Shown here piece after piece: positions 48,716-56,898 of a stretch of 64,000 nucleotides of DNA. The notes beneath the pieces are model-generated. The model searched no databases. It was not told the origin of the DNA and worked only from the letters and a program-made list of their open reading frames with translations. The DNA comes from Variovorax sp. PMC12. Lineage in GTDB: Bacteria > Pseudomonadota > Gammaproteobacteria > Burkholderiales > Burkholderiaceae_C. The stretch lies in contig NZ_CP027773.1 of NCBI RefSeq assembly GCF_003019815.1, forward strand, positions 3,932,501 to 3,996,500, given 5' to 3'. The position numbers were made by a program, and so were the translations under genes. Position 1 is the first letter of the stretch, and each line of letters opens with the position of its first letter.

Positions 48716-49596
48716 GCGCCGCCAAGACACTCATCACCTGCGCCGTCACGGGCAATCTCGTGAAGCCGGAGCAGACGCCGCACCTGCCGATCACGCCGGT
48801 GCAGATCGCCGACGAATGCCTGGCCGCCGCCGAGGCCGGCGCGGCCCAGGTGCACATCCATGTGCGCCATCCGGAAACCGGCAAGCCGTCGATGGAGGTG
48901 GAGCTGTACCGCGAGGTGGTGGATCGCATCCGCCGCAGCAACCGCGAGCTGATCGTCAACCTCACGACCGGCCCGGGCGGGCGCTTCATCCCGAGCGAGG
49001 ACGACCCGAAGATCGCCGCGCCCGGCACCACGCTGCTGCCGCCGGAGAAGCGCGTGGAGCACATCGCGCTCATCAGGCCCGACGTGTGTTCGCTCGACCT
49101 GAACACCATGAACTCCGGCCCCGACGTGGTCATCAACACGCCGAAGAACGTGCGCCGCATGGCGAAGGTGATGCGCGAGGCCGGCGTGAAGCCGGAGCTG
49201 GAAATCTTCGATTCGGGTGACATCAACCTGGCGCTGGACCTGATCGCGGACGGCACGCTCGACGGCCCGGCCATGTGGACCTTCGTGCTCGGCGTGAAAT
49301 ACGGCTTTGCGCCCACGCCCGAGACGCTGCTCTACGCGCGCAACATGCTGCCGCGCGGCGCCTTCTGGAGCGCCTTCGGCATCGGCCGCATGGAGTTCCC
49401 GATCGTCGCGCAGTCGTGGCTGCTGGGCGGCCATGTGCGCGTGGGCATGGAAGACAACATCTACCTCGAGAAAGGCGTGCTCGCCGAGAGCAACGCGCAA
49501 CTGGTGGCGAAGGCGCGCGACATCCTCGTGAGCCTTGGCGGCGAAGTGGCCAACCCGCGTGAGGCGCGCGCGATGCTGGGGCTGGCGAATGCCTGA
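48712..49596 (+). CDS. Beta-keto acid cleavage enzyme (BKACE, DUF849)
   Basis: A 294-residue TIM-barrel zinc enzyme. The metal motif is visible as HIHVRHPETGKPS (about residues 46-58), with LTTGPGGRFIPSE and SLDLNTMNSG also typical. BKACE proteins condense a beta-keto acid with acetyl-CoA and release acetoacetate and a new acyl-CoA. Start is GTG 48712, overlapping the SDR stop. After an intradiol cleavage, a beta-ketoadipate-like intermediate is the natural candidate substrate, which would give succinyl-CoA. The specific substrate cannot be read from sequence. Repeat copy C follows. Confidence 0.9.
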   Translation: MSAAKTLITCAVTGNLVKPEQTPHLPITPVQIADECLAAAEAGAAQVHIHVRHPETGKPSMEVELYREVVDRIRRSNRELIVNLTTGPGGRFIPSEDDPKIAAPGTTLLPPEKRVEHIALIRPDVCSLDLNTMNSGPDVVINTPKNVRRMAKVMREAGVKPELEIFDSGDINLALDLIADGTLDGPAMWTFVLGVKYGFAPTPETLLYARNMLPRGAFWSAFGIGRMEFPIVAQSWLLGGHVRVGMEDNIYLEKGVLAESNAQLVAKARDILVSLGGEVANPREARAMLGLANA

Positions 49597-49608
49597 GGTA
49601 CGTTGTTC

Positions 49609-49865
49609 GGGGCGCGCTCACGCCGACGGGGTGCCTTGCTCCGCGAATGTCCCCCGCCCTTCGGGCTCCTCCTTTATTTCGCTGCGCAAGGCACCCCGCC
49701 GGCGTGAGCGTTGGACAGAGCAGTCGTTGATCGGCCGAGCACCAGCAGCGTGCCCTGTGCACAGGACACCGGGTGCTCCCCGCAGCGAAATAAAGGAGGA
49801 GGGGCGCAGCCCCGGGGGACATTCGGGGAGGGGAGTACCCGGTGGCCTGTGCACGCGCCCCGAAC
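49609..49865. repeat. Palindromic repeat, copy C (two units)
   Basis: A 257-bp element with the same build as copy B. Unit 1 (49617-49708) has arms of 23 bp with a single mismatch (CTCACGCCGACGGGGTG.. / ..CACCCCGCCGGCGTGAG) and core hairpin GCCC-TTC-GGGC. Unit 2 (49757-49854) has GTGCACAGG...CCTGTGCAC arms and hairpin GGGGC-GCA-GCCCC. The spacer GCGTTGGACAGAGCAGTCGT is the same as in copy A. It fills the gap between the BKACE and oxidoreductase genes within one co-directional cluster. No gene seen inside. Confidence 0.92.
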
Positions 49866-49914
49866 AAGAGCGCCCAAGAAAACCCCAGAAACCCCAGCAA
49901 GCAGGAAAACAGAA

Positions 49915-50922
49915 ATGAACGTCGCTGCCATGCACACGACCCACACATCCCGCGCATTGCGCGTGGACGAAAAAGCCGCCACCCTCGACGCGCTGCATCT
50001 GCACGCCACGCCGCAGGCCGAACCCACACCGCCCCCGGGCCACGCCGTCGTGCGCGTCGAGGCCGCCGCAGTGAACCCCAGCGACGTCAAGGCGACGCTC
50101 GGCATCATGCCGCAGGCCGTGTGGCCCAGAACCCCCGGCCGCGACTTCGCGGGCACCGTCGTCGGCGGCCCTTCCGAATGGATCGGGCGCGAAGTCTACG
50201 GCTCCGGCGGCGACATCGGCATCACCCGCGACGGCTCGCACGGCCGCTATCTCGTGCTGCCCGAACAGGCGCTGCGCGCCAAGCCCCGCGGCATCTCGAT
50301 GGACGAGGCCGGCGCCGTGGGCGTGCCCTTCGTCACCGCGTATGAAGGCTTTCGGCGCAGCGGCATGCCCCAGGCCGGGCAGACCGTGCTGGTGCTCGGC
50401 GCCAACGGCAAGGTCGGGCAGGCGGCAGTGCAACTGGCGTCGCAGGCCGGCGCGCGCGTGATCGCGGTGCAGCGGCACGCCGGGCCTTACGCGGGCTTTG
50501 CGAACGGACCCGTGGACCTCATCGACGCCCGCCACCACACCGACGTGGCCGCACGGGTGCGTGAACTCACCGACGGGCGCGGTGCGCACATCGTCTACAA
50601 CACCGTGGGCAGCGCCTACTTCGAGGCCGCCAACAAGGCCATGGCCAAGGGCGCGACGCAGATCTTCATCGCCACGCACGACCGCGCCGTGCCCTTCGAC
50701 ATCTTCGCGTTCTACCGCGGCATGCACACCTTCGTGGGCATCGATTCGCTGGCGATGGACTGCATCGCCAGCACCGCGCAGCTCGACGCCATGCGCGATG
50801 GCTTCGAGCGCGGCACGCTGAAGCCCTTTCCGGTCGCGCGCCACTTCACGCTCGACGAAGCCATGGACGCCTACCGCCTGGTGCTGTCGGGCAGCACCGA
50901 CCGCGTCGTGCTGCGGCCCTGA
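49915..50922 (+). CDS. Zinc-free quinone oxidoreductase / MDR alcohol dehydrogenase-like
   Basis: A 335-residue medium-chain dehydrogenase/reductase of the quinone oxidoreductase group. GroES-like N-terminal domain with AAAVNPSDVKATLG and PGRDFAGTVVG, then a Rossmann domain with VLVLGANGKVGQAAVQLA (about 160-177). Zinc-ligand cysteines of true alcohol dehydrogenases are absent, so an NADPH-dependent enone or quinone reduction is likely. AGGA precedes the ATG. It follows repeat C and precedes the cupin gene in the LacI cluster. Confidence 0.87.
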   Translation: MNVAAMHTTHTSRALRVDEKAATLDALHLHATPQAEPTPPPGHAVVRVEAAAVNPSDVKATLGIMPQAVWPRTPGRDFAGTVVGGPSEWIGREVYGSGGDIGITRDGSHGRYLVLPEQALRAKPRGISMDEAGAVGVPFVTAYEGFRRSGMPQAGQTVLVLGANGKVGQAAVQLASQAGARVIAVQRHAGPYAGFANGPVDLIDARHHTDVAARVRELTDGRGAHIVYNTVGSAYFEAANKAMAKGATQIFIATHDRAVPFDIFAFYRGMHTFVGIDSLAMDCIASTAQLDAMRDGFERGTLKPFPVARHFTLDEAMDAYRLVLSGSTDRVVLRP

Positions 50923-50950
50923 AGAACCGCCCCCTACTGGAGCACATCCC

Positions 50951-51307
50951 ATGCACGTGACCCGTTTCAGCGAGGCGCCGCACTACGAGGCGCCCAACCA
51001 TTTCGACATGCGCTGCCTGCGCCTGCAAGGCAAGGAAGCAGGCCCCTCCACGCAGATGTGGATGGGCATGAGCCAGATCCTGCCCGGCGGCCGCACGGGC
51101 CTGGACGGCTCGCCGATGGAAAAGCTCTACCTCGTGCTCGAAGGCCGGCTTCACGTGGTCGGCGAAATCGACGGGGCGCACCAGGAAGAAGTGCTCGAGC
51201 AGTACGACAGCTGCCGCTTCGCACCCGGTGAAAAGCGCCAGCTGGAGAACCGCACCAACCGGCCGGTGCTGGTCGCGCTGGTGATGCCCAACGCGCCGCC
51301 GCCGTAG
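50951..51307 (+). CDS. Small cupin-domain protein
   Basis: A 118-residue single cupin (beta-barrel). The barrel blocks LPGGRTGLDGSPMEKLYLVLEGRL and YDSCRFAPGEKRQLENRTNRP are visible, but the usual metal His pair of the first cupin motif is largely replaced, so enzymatic activity is uncertain. Similar small cupins accompany aromatic catabolic genes and may bind or isomerise an intermediate. GGAG precedes the ATG. It is co-directional with its neighbours. Confidence 0.82.
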   Translation: MHVTRFSEAPHYEAPNHFDMRCLRLQGKEAGPSTQMWMGMSQILPGGRTGLDGSPMEKLYLVLEGRLHVVGEIDGAHQEEVLEQYDSCRFAPGEKRQLENRTNRPVLVALVMPNAPPP

Positions 51308-51372
51308 CAGCTCTTTCGTCGGTCGGTCAGTCATTCATCGCTCAACCAAATAAATCAACGGAGACAAGACGC

Positions 51373-52362
51373 ATGAAGAAGACACTCAACTGGAGCCGCC
51401 GGCGCACGCTGGCCGTGGCGGCGACTCTCGCGGCCTGCGCGCTCACCGGCACCCACGCGCAGGGCCCGTGGCCCGGCACGCAGCCGGTCAGGCTGGTCGT
51501 GCCGTTCACGGCGGGCAGCGGCACCGACATCGTCGCGCGCCTGGTGGCAGAGAAGCTGGGGCCCGCCCTGGGCACCAGCGTGATCGTGGACAACAAGCCC
51601 GGCGCGGGCGGCACGCTGGGCGCGGCCATCACGGCCAAGTCGCCGGCCGACGGCTACACGCTGCTGGTGCATTCGGCCGGCCACCTCGTGAACCCGTGGA
51701 TCTACAAGGGCCTGTCGTACGACACGCTCAAAGACTTCACCGGCATCACGCCGATGGCCAGCCTGCCCAACGTGCTGGTGACGGCGCCCTCGCACTTCAC
51801 CGACGTGAAAGACCTGGTGGCCAAGGTGAAGGCCAAGCCGGGCGGCTTCAACTACGGCTCCGCTGGCAACGGCTCGGCCACGCACATGAACGCCGAGGTG
51901 TTCCGCCTCGCGGCCGGCATCGACGCGCAGCACGTGCCCTTCCGCGGCACGCCCGAGGCCATGACCGAGGTGATGGCCGGGCGCGTCGACTGGTTCTTCG
52001 CGCCGATGGTGTCTGCGCTGCCGCTCATCAAGACCGGCAAGCTGCAGGCACTGGCGGTGGGCACGGGCAAGCGCTCGTCGGCATTGCCCGATGCGCCCAC
52101 GACGGTGGAGGCCGGCGTGCCCGGCTCGGAATACCTGTTCTGGGTCGGACTGTTCGCGCCCGCGAAGACGCCGCAGCCGGTGGTCGACCGGCTGCAGGCA
52201 GAGGTCGCGAAGATCATGGTGTCGCCCGAACTGAAGGAGCGGCTGGAGAAGCTGGGCGCCGAGCCCTTCACGATGTCGTCGGCGCAGTTCAACAAGTTCA
52301 TCGTCGACGAGACGGCAAAAGCCCAGCAGGTCGTGAAAGCCGCAAGCATCAAGGTCGACTGA
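51373..52362 (+). CDS. Bug/TctC-family periplasmic binding protein
   Basis: A 329-residue solute-binding protein of the Bug family that is greatly expanded in Burkholderiales. Signal peptide at about 1-30 (NWSRRRTLAVAATLAACALTGTHAQ; the Arg-rich start could also be read by Tat). Conserved blocks: WPGTQPVRLVVPFTAGSGTDIVAR, VIVDNKPGAGGTLGA, and SPADGYTLLVHSAGHLVNP. Known ligands are carboxylates such as citrate or aromatic acids. There is no TctAB permease here, so it would need an unlinked permease or act as a sensor. GGAG precedes the start. Confidence 0.93.
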   Translation: MKKTLNWSRRRTLAVAATLAACALTGTHAQGPWPGTQPVRLVVPFTAGSGTDIVARLVAEKLGPALGTSVIVDNKPGAGGTLGAAITAKSPADGYTLLVHSAGHLVNPWIYKGLSYDTLKDFTGITPMASLPNVLVTAPSHFTDVKDLVAKVKAKPGGFNYGSAGNGSATHMNAEVFRLAAGIDAQHVPFRGTPEAMTEVMAGRVDWFFAPMVSALPLIKTGKLQALAVGTGKRSSALPDAPTTVEAGVPGSEYLFWVGLFAPAKTPQPVVDRLQAEVAKIMVSPELKERLEKLGAEPFTMSSAQFNKFIVDETAKAQQVVKAASIKVD

Positions 52363-52363
52363 C

Positions 52364-54043
52364 ATGACACCACGCACACTCTTCACGGCAGCCGCCCTCG
52401 CCGCCAGCCTGCTGCTGCCCGTCGCCGCGCAGGCGCAACCGGCGGACCTCGTCGTCACCAACGCGAAGATCGTCACGCTCGACAAAGCCGGCAGCACCGC
52501 GCAGGCGCTCGCTGTGCGGGACGGGCGCATCCTGGCCGTCGGCAACGCCGCGCAGGTGCGCGCGCTGTCGGGCCCCGCCACGCGCACGGTGGACGCGGGC
52601 GGACGCACCGTCATTCCCGGCCTCATCGACTCGCACATGCACGCGGTGCGCGCCGCGCTGAGCTATTCGACCGAGGTCAACTGGATCGGCGCCGGCACCA
52701 TCGCGGAGGCCATGGCGCGCCTGCGCACCGCAGCGGCCAATGCGCGCCCCGGCGGCTGGCTGATCGTGGCCGGCGGCTGGACCGAGCAGCAGTTCGCAGA
52801 ACGCCGCCGTCCCACGCTGGCCGAACTGCAGGAGGCCGCGCCGAACAATCCGGTGTACGTGCAGCTGTTCTACGAAGCGGTGGTGATGACGCCCAAGGCG
52901 CTCGAGGCGCTGGGCGTTCCCGCCGGCACGCTGCCCGCGGGCATGAAGCCGTCGCCCGACGGCGCGCCGGGCTGGATGACCGGCGACATCGTCGGCATCT
53001 CGGCGCTGTTCGACAAGCTGCCCAAGCCGACCTACGACGACAACGTGGCCGGCACGCGCGCCTTCTTCACCGAGCTGAACCGGCTCGGCATCACCGGACT
53101 GGTGGACCCGGGCGGCTTCAGCATCGCGCCCTCGCAGTACGCGGCGCTGTTCGAGCTGTGGCGCGAGAAGGCGCTGACGCTGCGCGTGGCCTACAGCGTG
53201 TTCGCGCAGAAGCCCGGCGCCGAGCTGCAGGAGTTTCGCGACCTCACCCAGATGCTGCCGATGGGCTTCGGCGACGACATGCTCAAGTTCAACGGCCTGG
53301 GCGAGCGCGTGACGCTCGCGATGTACAACAACAACTTCCCCGACGAAGCGGCGAAGGCGAAGTTCTACGAGCTCGTCAAGTGGGCGGCGCAGCGCAGGCT
53401 GGCCGTCACCATCCACTGGCAGGAGAACGGTTCGGTCGACCATCTGCTCGGGCTGTACGAGAAGCTGAACGCCGAGGTGCCGATCAAGGATTTGCGCTGG
53501 TCCATCGCGCACCTGGACGACGCCTCGCCCGAGACGCTCGCGCGCATGAAGGCGCTGGGCATCGGCTGGACGATGCAGGACGCGATGTACTTCCAGGGCG
53601 ACCGCGCGCTCGCCGTGCGCGGCGACGCGGCAAGGCGCATGCCGCCCATCGGCACCGCGCTGCGTGCCGGCGTGAACGTGGGCGCGGGCACCGACGCGCA
53701 CCGCGTGGCCTCGTACAACCCCTTCGTCGCGCTGCAATGGATGCTCGACGGCAAGACGGTGAGCGGCAAGGCCATGCGCGGCCCCGACGAAACGCCCTCG
53801 CGCGAAGAAGCACTGCGCCTGTACACGGCGGGCAGCGCATGGTTCAGCTTCGACGAGAACCGGCGCGGCACGCTGGAGGTCGGCAAGATGGCGGACTTCG
53901 CGGTGCTCGACCAGGACTTTCTCAGCGTGCCGCTGGAGCGCATCGGCAAGACCACGTCGCTGATGACGGTGGTGGGCGGGCGCGTGGTGTACGCGGCGCG
54001 GCCGTTCGATGCGGCGGCAGTGCCGGTGGCGTCGGCGCGCTGA
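52364..54043 (+). CDS. Exported amidohydrolase (YtcJ-like, amidohydrolase_3)
   Basis: A 559-residue metal-dependent hydrolase. Signal peptide about 1-25 (LLLPVAAQAQ). Metal-site motif IDSHMHA follows TVIPGL near residues 85-95, and further histidines appear in IHWQENGSVDH and IAHLDDA, with the late Asp in GAGTDAHRV. The family hydrolyses amides, N-acyl bonds or formamide-like groups; true substrates are mostly unknown. Its start lies 1 bp after the Bug gene's stop, suggesting the pair handles the same compound in the periplasm. Last gene of the LacI cluster, converging on the UDG-like gene with 6 bp between. Confidence 0.88.
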   Translation: MTPRTLFTAAALAASLLLPVAAQAQPADLVVTNAKIVTLDKAGSTAQALAVRDGRILAVGNAAQVRALSGPATRTVDAGGRTVIPGLIDSHMHAVRAALSYSTEVNWIGAGTIAEAMARLRTAAANARPGGWLIVAGGWTEQQFAERRRPTLAELQEAAPNNPVYVQLFYEAVVMTPKALEALGVPAGTLPAGMKPSPDGAPGWMTGDIVGISALFDKLPKPTYDDNVAGTRAFFTELNRLGITGLVDPGGFSIAPSQYAALFELWREKALTLRVAYSVFAQKPGAELQEFRDLTQMLPMGFGDDMLKFNGLGERVTLAMYNNNFPDEAAKAKFYELVKWAAQRRLAVTIHWQENGSVDHLLGLYEKLNAEVPIKDLRWSIAHLDDASPETLARMKALGIGWTMQDAMYFQGDRALAVRGDAARRMPPIGTALRAGVNVGAGTDAHRVASYNPFVALQWMLDGKTVSGKAMRGPDETPSREEALRLYTAGSAWFSFDENRRGTLEVGKMADFAVLDQDFLSVPLERIGKTTSLMTVVGGRVVYAARPFDAAAVPVASAR

Positions 54044-54049
54044 CTTCCG

Positions 54050-54625
54050 TCAGGTGCCGAGCGCCAGTCGCACCCGCTCGCGCAGCGCGGGCAGCACGTC
54101 GCTCTCGAACCACGGGTGGTGCTTGAACCAGCCGGTGTTGCGCGGCGACGGATGCGGCAACGGAATGAAGCGCGGCGCGTAGTCAGCGAAGGCCTCGACC
54201 GTGTCGGTCACGTTGGCGCGCGCGGTCTTGCCGAGGAAGTGGCGCTGCGCGTACTGGCCGATGAGCAGCGTCAGCTCGATGTGCGGCATCCGCGCGAGCA
54301 GCTTGCCGTGCCACAGCGCGGCGCACTCGCGGCGCGGCGGCAGGTCGCCGCTGGTTCCGCGGCCGGGGTAGCAGTAGCCCATGGGCATGAGCGCGATGCG
54401 CGCGGGGTCGTAGAAGACGGCACGGTCCACGCCGAGCCAGCGCCGCAGCTGCTCGCCGCTCTTGTCGTCCCATGGCACGCCGGTCTTGTGCACCGTGAGG
54501 CTGGGCGCCTGCCCGACGAGCAGCAGCCGCGCGCTCGCGCCGGCCTGCACCACGGGACGCGGCCCGAGCGGCAGGTGCACCGCGCATGCGCGGCAGGCAC
54601 GCACCTCGGCGAGCAGCGCATCCAC
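54050..54625 (-). CDS. Uracil-DNA glycosylase superfamily protein
   Basis: A 191-residue protein of the UDG fold. Motif A-like VGQAPS (about 37-42) and motif C-like HPSPRNTGWF (about 157-166) are present. An N-terminal ACRACA pair could be part of an iron-sulfur site, but the four-cysteine set of family 4 is not complete. It may remove damaged bases or be a non-canonical member. It lies 4 bp behind the PEP-mutase-like gene and is probably co-transcribed with the run of minus-strand genes by position rather than by function. Confidence 0.8.
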   Translation of the reverse strand: MDALLAEVRACRACAVHLPLGPRPVVQAGASARLLLVGQAPSLTVHKTGVPWDDKSGEQLRRWLGVDRAVFYDPARIALMPMGYCYPGRGTSGDLPPRRECAALWHGKLLARMPHIELTLLIGQYAQRHFLGKTARANVTDTVEAFADYAPRFIPLPHPSPRNTGWFKHHPWFESDVLPALRERVRLALGT

Positions 54626-54629
54626 CGCG

Positions 54630-55460
54630 TCAGCCGGCGAACGGGCGGAAGAAGGCGTTGAGTTCGCTGCCCGCCGCGGCGTCCGCGAAGCCGTCGAAGC
54701 GGCCTTCGTCGGCGAGCGTGCGCGCGGCGCGCATGAAGCCGCCCCAGGCCGCGCGCGCCATGCCGCCGCCCACGCTGACGCGGCGCACGCCGAGCTCGGA
54801 GATGTCCACCATGCTCAGCTCGCTGGTTCCGCCGACCAGCAGGTTGACCGGCTTGGGCGCCACGGCCGCGACCACCGCCGCGATCTGCTCTCGGGTCTTG
54901 ATGCCCGGCGCGTAGAGGCAGTCGGCGCCCGCGTCCGAATACGCCTTGAGCCGCGCGATGGCGTCGTCCAGATCGGGCCGGCCGGCGAAGAAGTTCTCCG
55001 CGCGGCCGATGAGCAATACGTCGGCGCCCGAGGCGTCGATGGCCTGGCGCGCGGCGCGCATGCGCTCGGCCGCCACTTCAATGGGAAAGAGCGGGTCGGC
55101 CGCGTTGCCGGTCGAGTCCTCGATCGACAGGCCCGCCACACCGGTCTCGATGGCCAGGCGCACGCTCTCAGCGACGCCTTGGGCGTCGGCGGCGAAGCCG
55201 TTCTCGAAGTCGGCGTTCACCGGCAGGTCGGTGGCCGCCACCAGCTCGCGCAGGTGGTCGAGCACCTGCGCGCGCGACAGCGCCCCGTCGGCCTGTCCGC
55301 GCGACCACGCGAAGCCGGAGCTGGTGGTGGCCAGCGCCTTGAAGCCCAGGCCTTCGAGGTAGCGCGCGCTGCCCGTGTCCCAGGGGTTCGGAATCACGAA
55401 GCAGCCTTTTTCGTGGAGGGCGCGGAAGTCGGCGCGCTTTTCGGCGACGGAGCGGGTCAT
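54630..55460 (-). CDS. Isocitrate lyase / PEP mutase-family protein
   Basis: A 276-residue TIM-barrel enzyme of the PEP mutase/isocitrate lyase superfamily. Blocks FVIPNPWDTGSARYL, VNADFENGF and GLSIEDSTG carry the Mg-binding acids. The Lys/Arg-Cys-Gly catalytic loop of true isocitrate lyases is not seen, so a phosphonopyruvate-hydrolase, oxaloacetate-decarboxylase or unknown C-C lyase activity is more likely. I start at MTRSVAEKR (55460) rather than 39 bp upstream. It stands between the serine dehydratase and UDG-like genes. Confidence 0.82.
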   Translation of the reverse strand: MTRSVAEKRADFRALHEKGCFVIPNPWDTGSARYLEGLGFKALATTSSGFAWSRGQADGALSRAQVLDHLRELVAATDLPVNADFENGFAADAQGVAESVRLAIETGVAGLSIEDSTGNAADPLFPIEVAAERMRAARQAIDASGADVLLIGRAENFFAGRPDLDDAIARLKAYSDAGADCLYAPGIKTREQIAAVVAAVAPKPVNLLVGGTSELSMVDISELGVRRVSVGGGMARAAWGGFMRAARTLADEGRFDGFADAAAGSELNAFFRPFAG

Positions 55461-55515
55461 GGGGCCTCGGCTTTCTGCATTGCACAGTGAGCCGGCCATT
55501 CTGACGCAGGCTCGG

Positions 55516-56898
55516 TCAGCACTCCACCACGTTCACCGCAAGCCCCCCCAGCGAAGTCTCCTTGTAGGTGGACTTCATGTCTTCGCCGGTCTGCTTCATG
55601 GTGCGGATCACCGCGTCGAGCGACACATAGTGGCTGCCGTCGCCGCGCAGCGCCATGCGCGCCGCGTTGATGGCCTTCACCGCGCCCATCGCATTGCGCT
55701 CCACGCAGGGGATCTGCACCATGCCGCCGACCGGGTCGCAGGTCAGGCCCAGGTTGTGTTCCATGCCGATCTCGGCGGCGTTCTCGACCTGCGCCGGCGT
55801 GGCGCCGAGCACCGCGGCCAGCGCGCCGGCAGCCATGGAGCAGGCCACGCCCACTTCGCCCTGGCAGCCGACCTCGGCGCCCGAGATGGAGGCGTTGGCC
55901 TTGTAGAGCATGCCGATGGCCGCGGCGGTGAGCAGGAAGTCGACGATGCCTTCATCGCCCGCCTGCTGCACGAAGCGCTGGTAGTAGTGCATGACGGCCG
56001 GCACCACGCCCGCCGCGCCGTTGGTGGGCGCGGTGACCACGCGGCCGCCGGCGGCGTTCTCCTCGTTCACCGCCATCGCGAAGGCATTGACCCAATCCAT
56101 CACCGCGAGCGGATCGGCCGCGCCGGCCTGCGCCAGCAGTTCGCGGTTCAGCTCCGGCGCGCGGCGGCGCATGCGCAGCGGGCCGGGCAGCGCTTGCGCG
56201 GCCAGCGGGTTGTCGATGCCGAAGCCGCGCTGCACGCACTGCTGCATCACGCCCCAGATGCGCAGCAGCCCGGCGCGCACTTCGGCCTCGGGCCGCCAGA
56301 CGCATTCGTTGCGCATGACCAGCGCAGCCACCGACAGGCCGGTGGCGCGGCATTGCGCCATGAGTTCGTCGCCCGTGGAAAAGGGATGCGGCACGGCGGA
56401 CGCGGCGGCCACCGTCTCGGCCACGGCCTGCCCGCCCTCGACGACGAAGCCGCCGCCGACCGAGAAATACGTGCCCTCGGCCAGCACGGCGCCTTCGGCC
56501 GAGAACGCGGTGAAGCGCATGGCGTTGGGGTGCTCGGGCAGCGACTCTTCGCCGCGAAAGGCGATGTCGCGCACGCGGTCGAAGGCAATGGATTTGCGGC
56601 CGAGCAGGTCGAGCCGCCCGGTGCGGCGCAGCGCCTCCAGCCGGGGCTGCACGGTCTCGGGCCGCACGGTGTCGGGCGCGTCGCCGAAGAGCCCGAGGAT
56701 CACGCCCTGGTCGGTGGCGTGCCCGGGCCCGGTGGCACCGAGCGAGCCGAACAGGTCGGCATGCAGCCGCGCCACCTGCGCCAGCACGCCCTGCCGCTCG
56801 AGCGACCGGGCGAACATGAGCGCGGCGCGCATCGGCCCCACGGTGTGGGAGCTCGACGGGCCGATGCCGATCTTGAAGATGTCGAAGGCGGAGAGCAT
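55516..56898 (-). CDS. sdaA: L-serine ammonia-lyase (iron-sulfur type)
   Basis: A 460-residue single-chain L-serine dehydratase: L-serine to pyruvate plus ammonia with a 4Fe-4S cluster. The beta domain opens the protein (FDIFKIGIGPSSSHTVGPMRA), and the alpha domain carries GAAGVVPAVMHYY, GCQGEVGVACSMA and EHNLGLTCDPVGGMVQIPCVERNA, with the cluster cysteines. Length is that of SdaA/SdaB (about 454). Its start overlaps the M20 hydrolase stop by one base, so the two are coupled; the hydrolase may release serine or another substrate-linked product. Confidence 0.95.
   Translation of the reverse strand: MLSAFDIFKIGIGPSSSHTVGPMRAALMFARSLERQGVLAQVARLHADLFGSLGATGPGHATDQGVILGLFGDAPDTVRPETVQPRLEALRRTGRLDLLGRKSIAFDRVRDIAFRGEESLPEHPNAMRFTAFSAEGAVLAEGTYFSVGGGFVVEGGQAVAETVAAASAVPHPFSTGDELMAQCRATGLSVAALVMRNECVWRPEAEVRAGLLRIWGVMQQCVQRGFGIDNPLAAQALPGPLRMRRRAPELNRELLAQAGAADPLAVMDWVNAFAMAVNEENAAGGRVVTAPTNGAAGVVPAVMHYYQRFVQQAGDEGIVDFLLTAAAIGMLYKANASISGAEVGCQGEVGVACSMAAGALAAVLGATPAQVENAAEIGMEHNLGLTCDPVGGMVQIPCVERNAMGAVKAINAARMALRGDGSHYVSLDAVIRTMKQTGEDMKSTYKETSLGGLAVNVVEC

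Noticed and set aside
49618..50952. Minus-strand frames running through repeat copies B and C and sharing similar C-terminal peptides
   Set aside because: The similar peptides come from the palindromic repeat itself, not from a conserved protein. Such frames are a common annotation artefact at these repeats.
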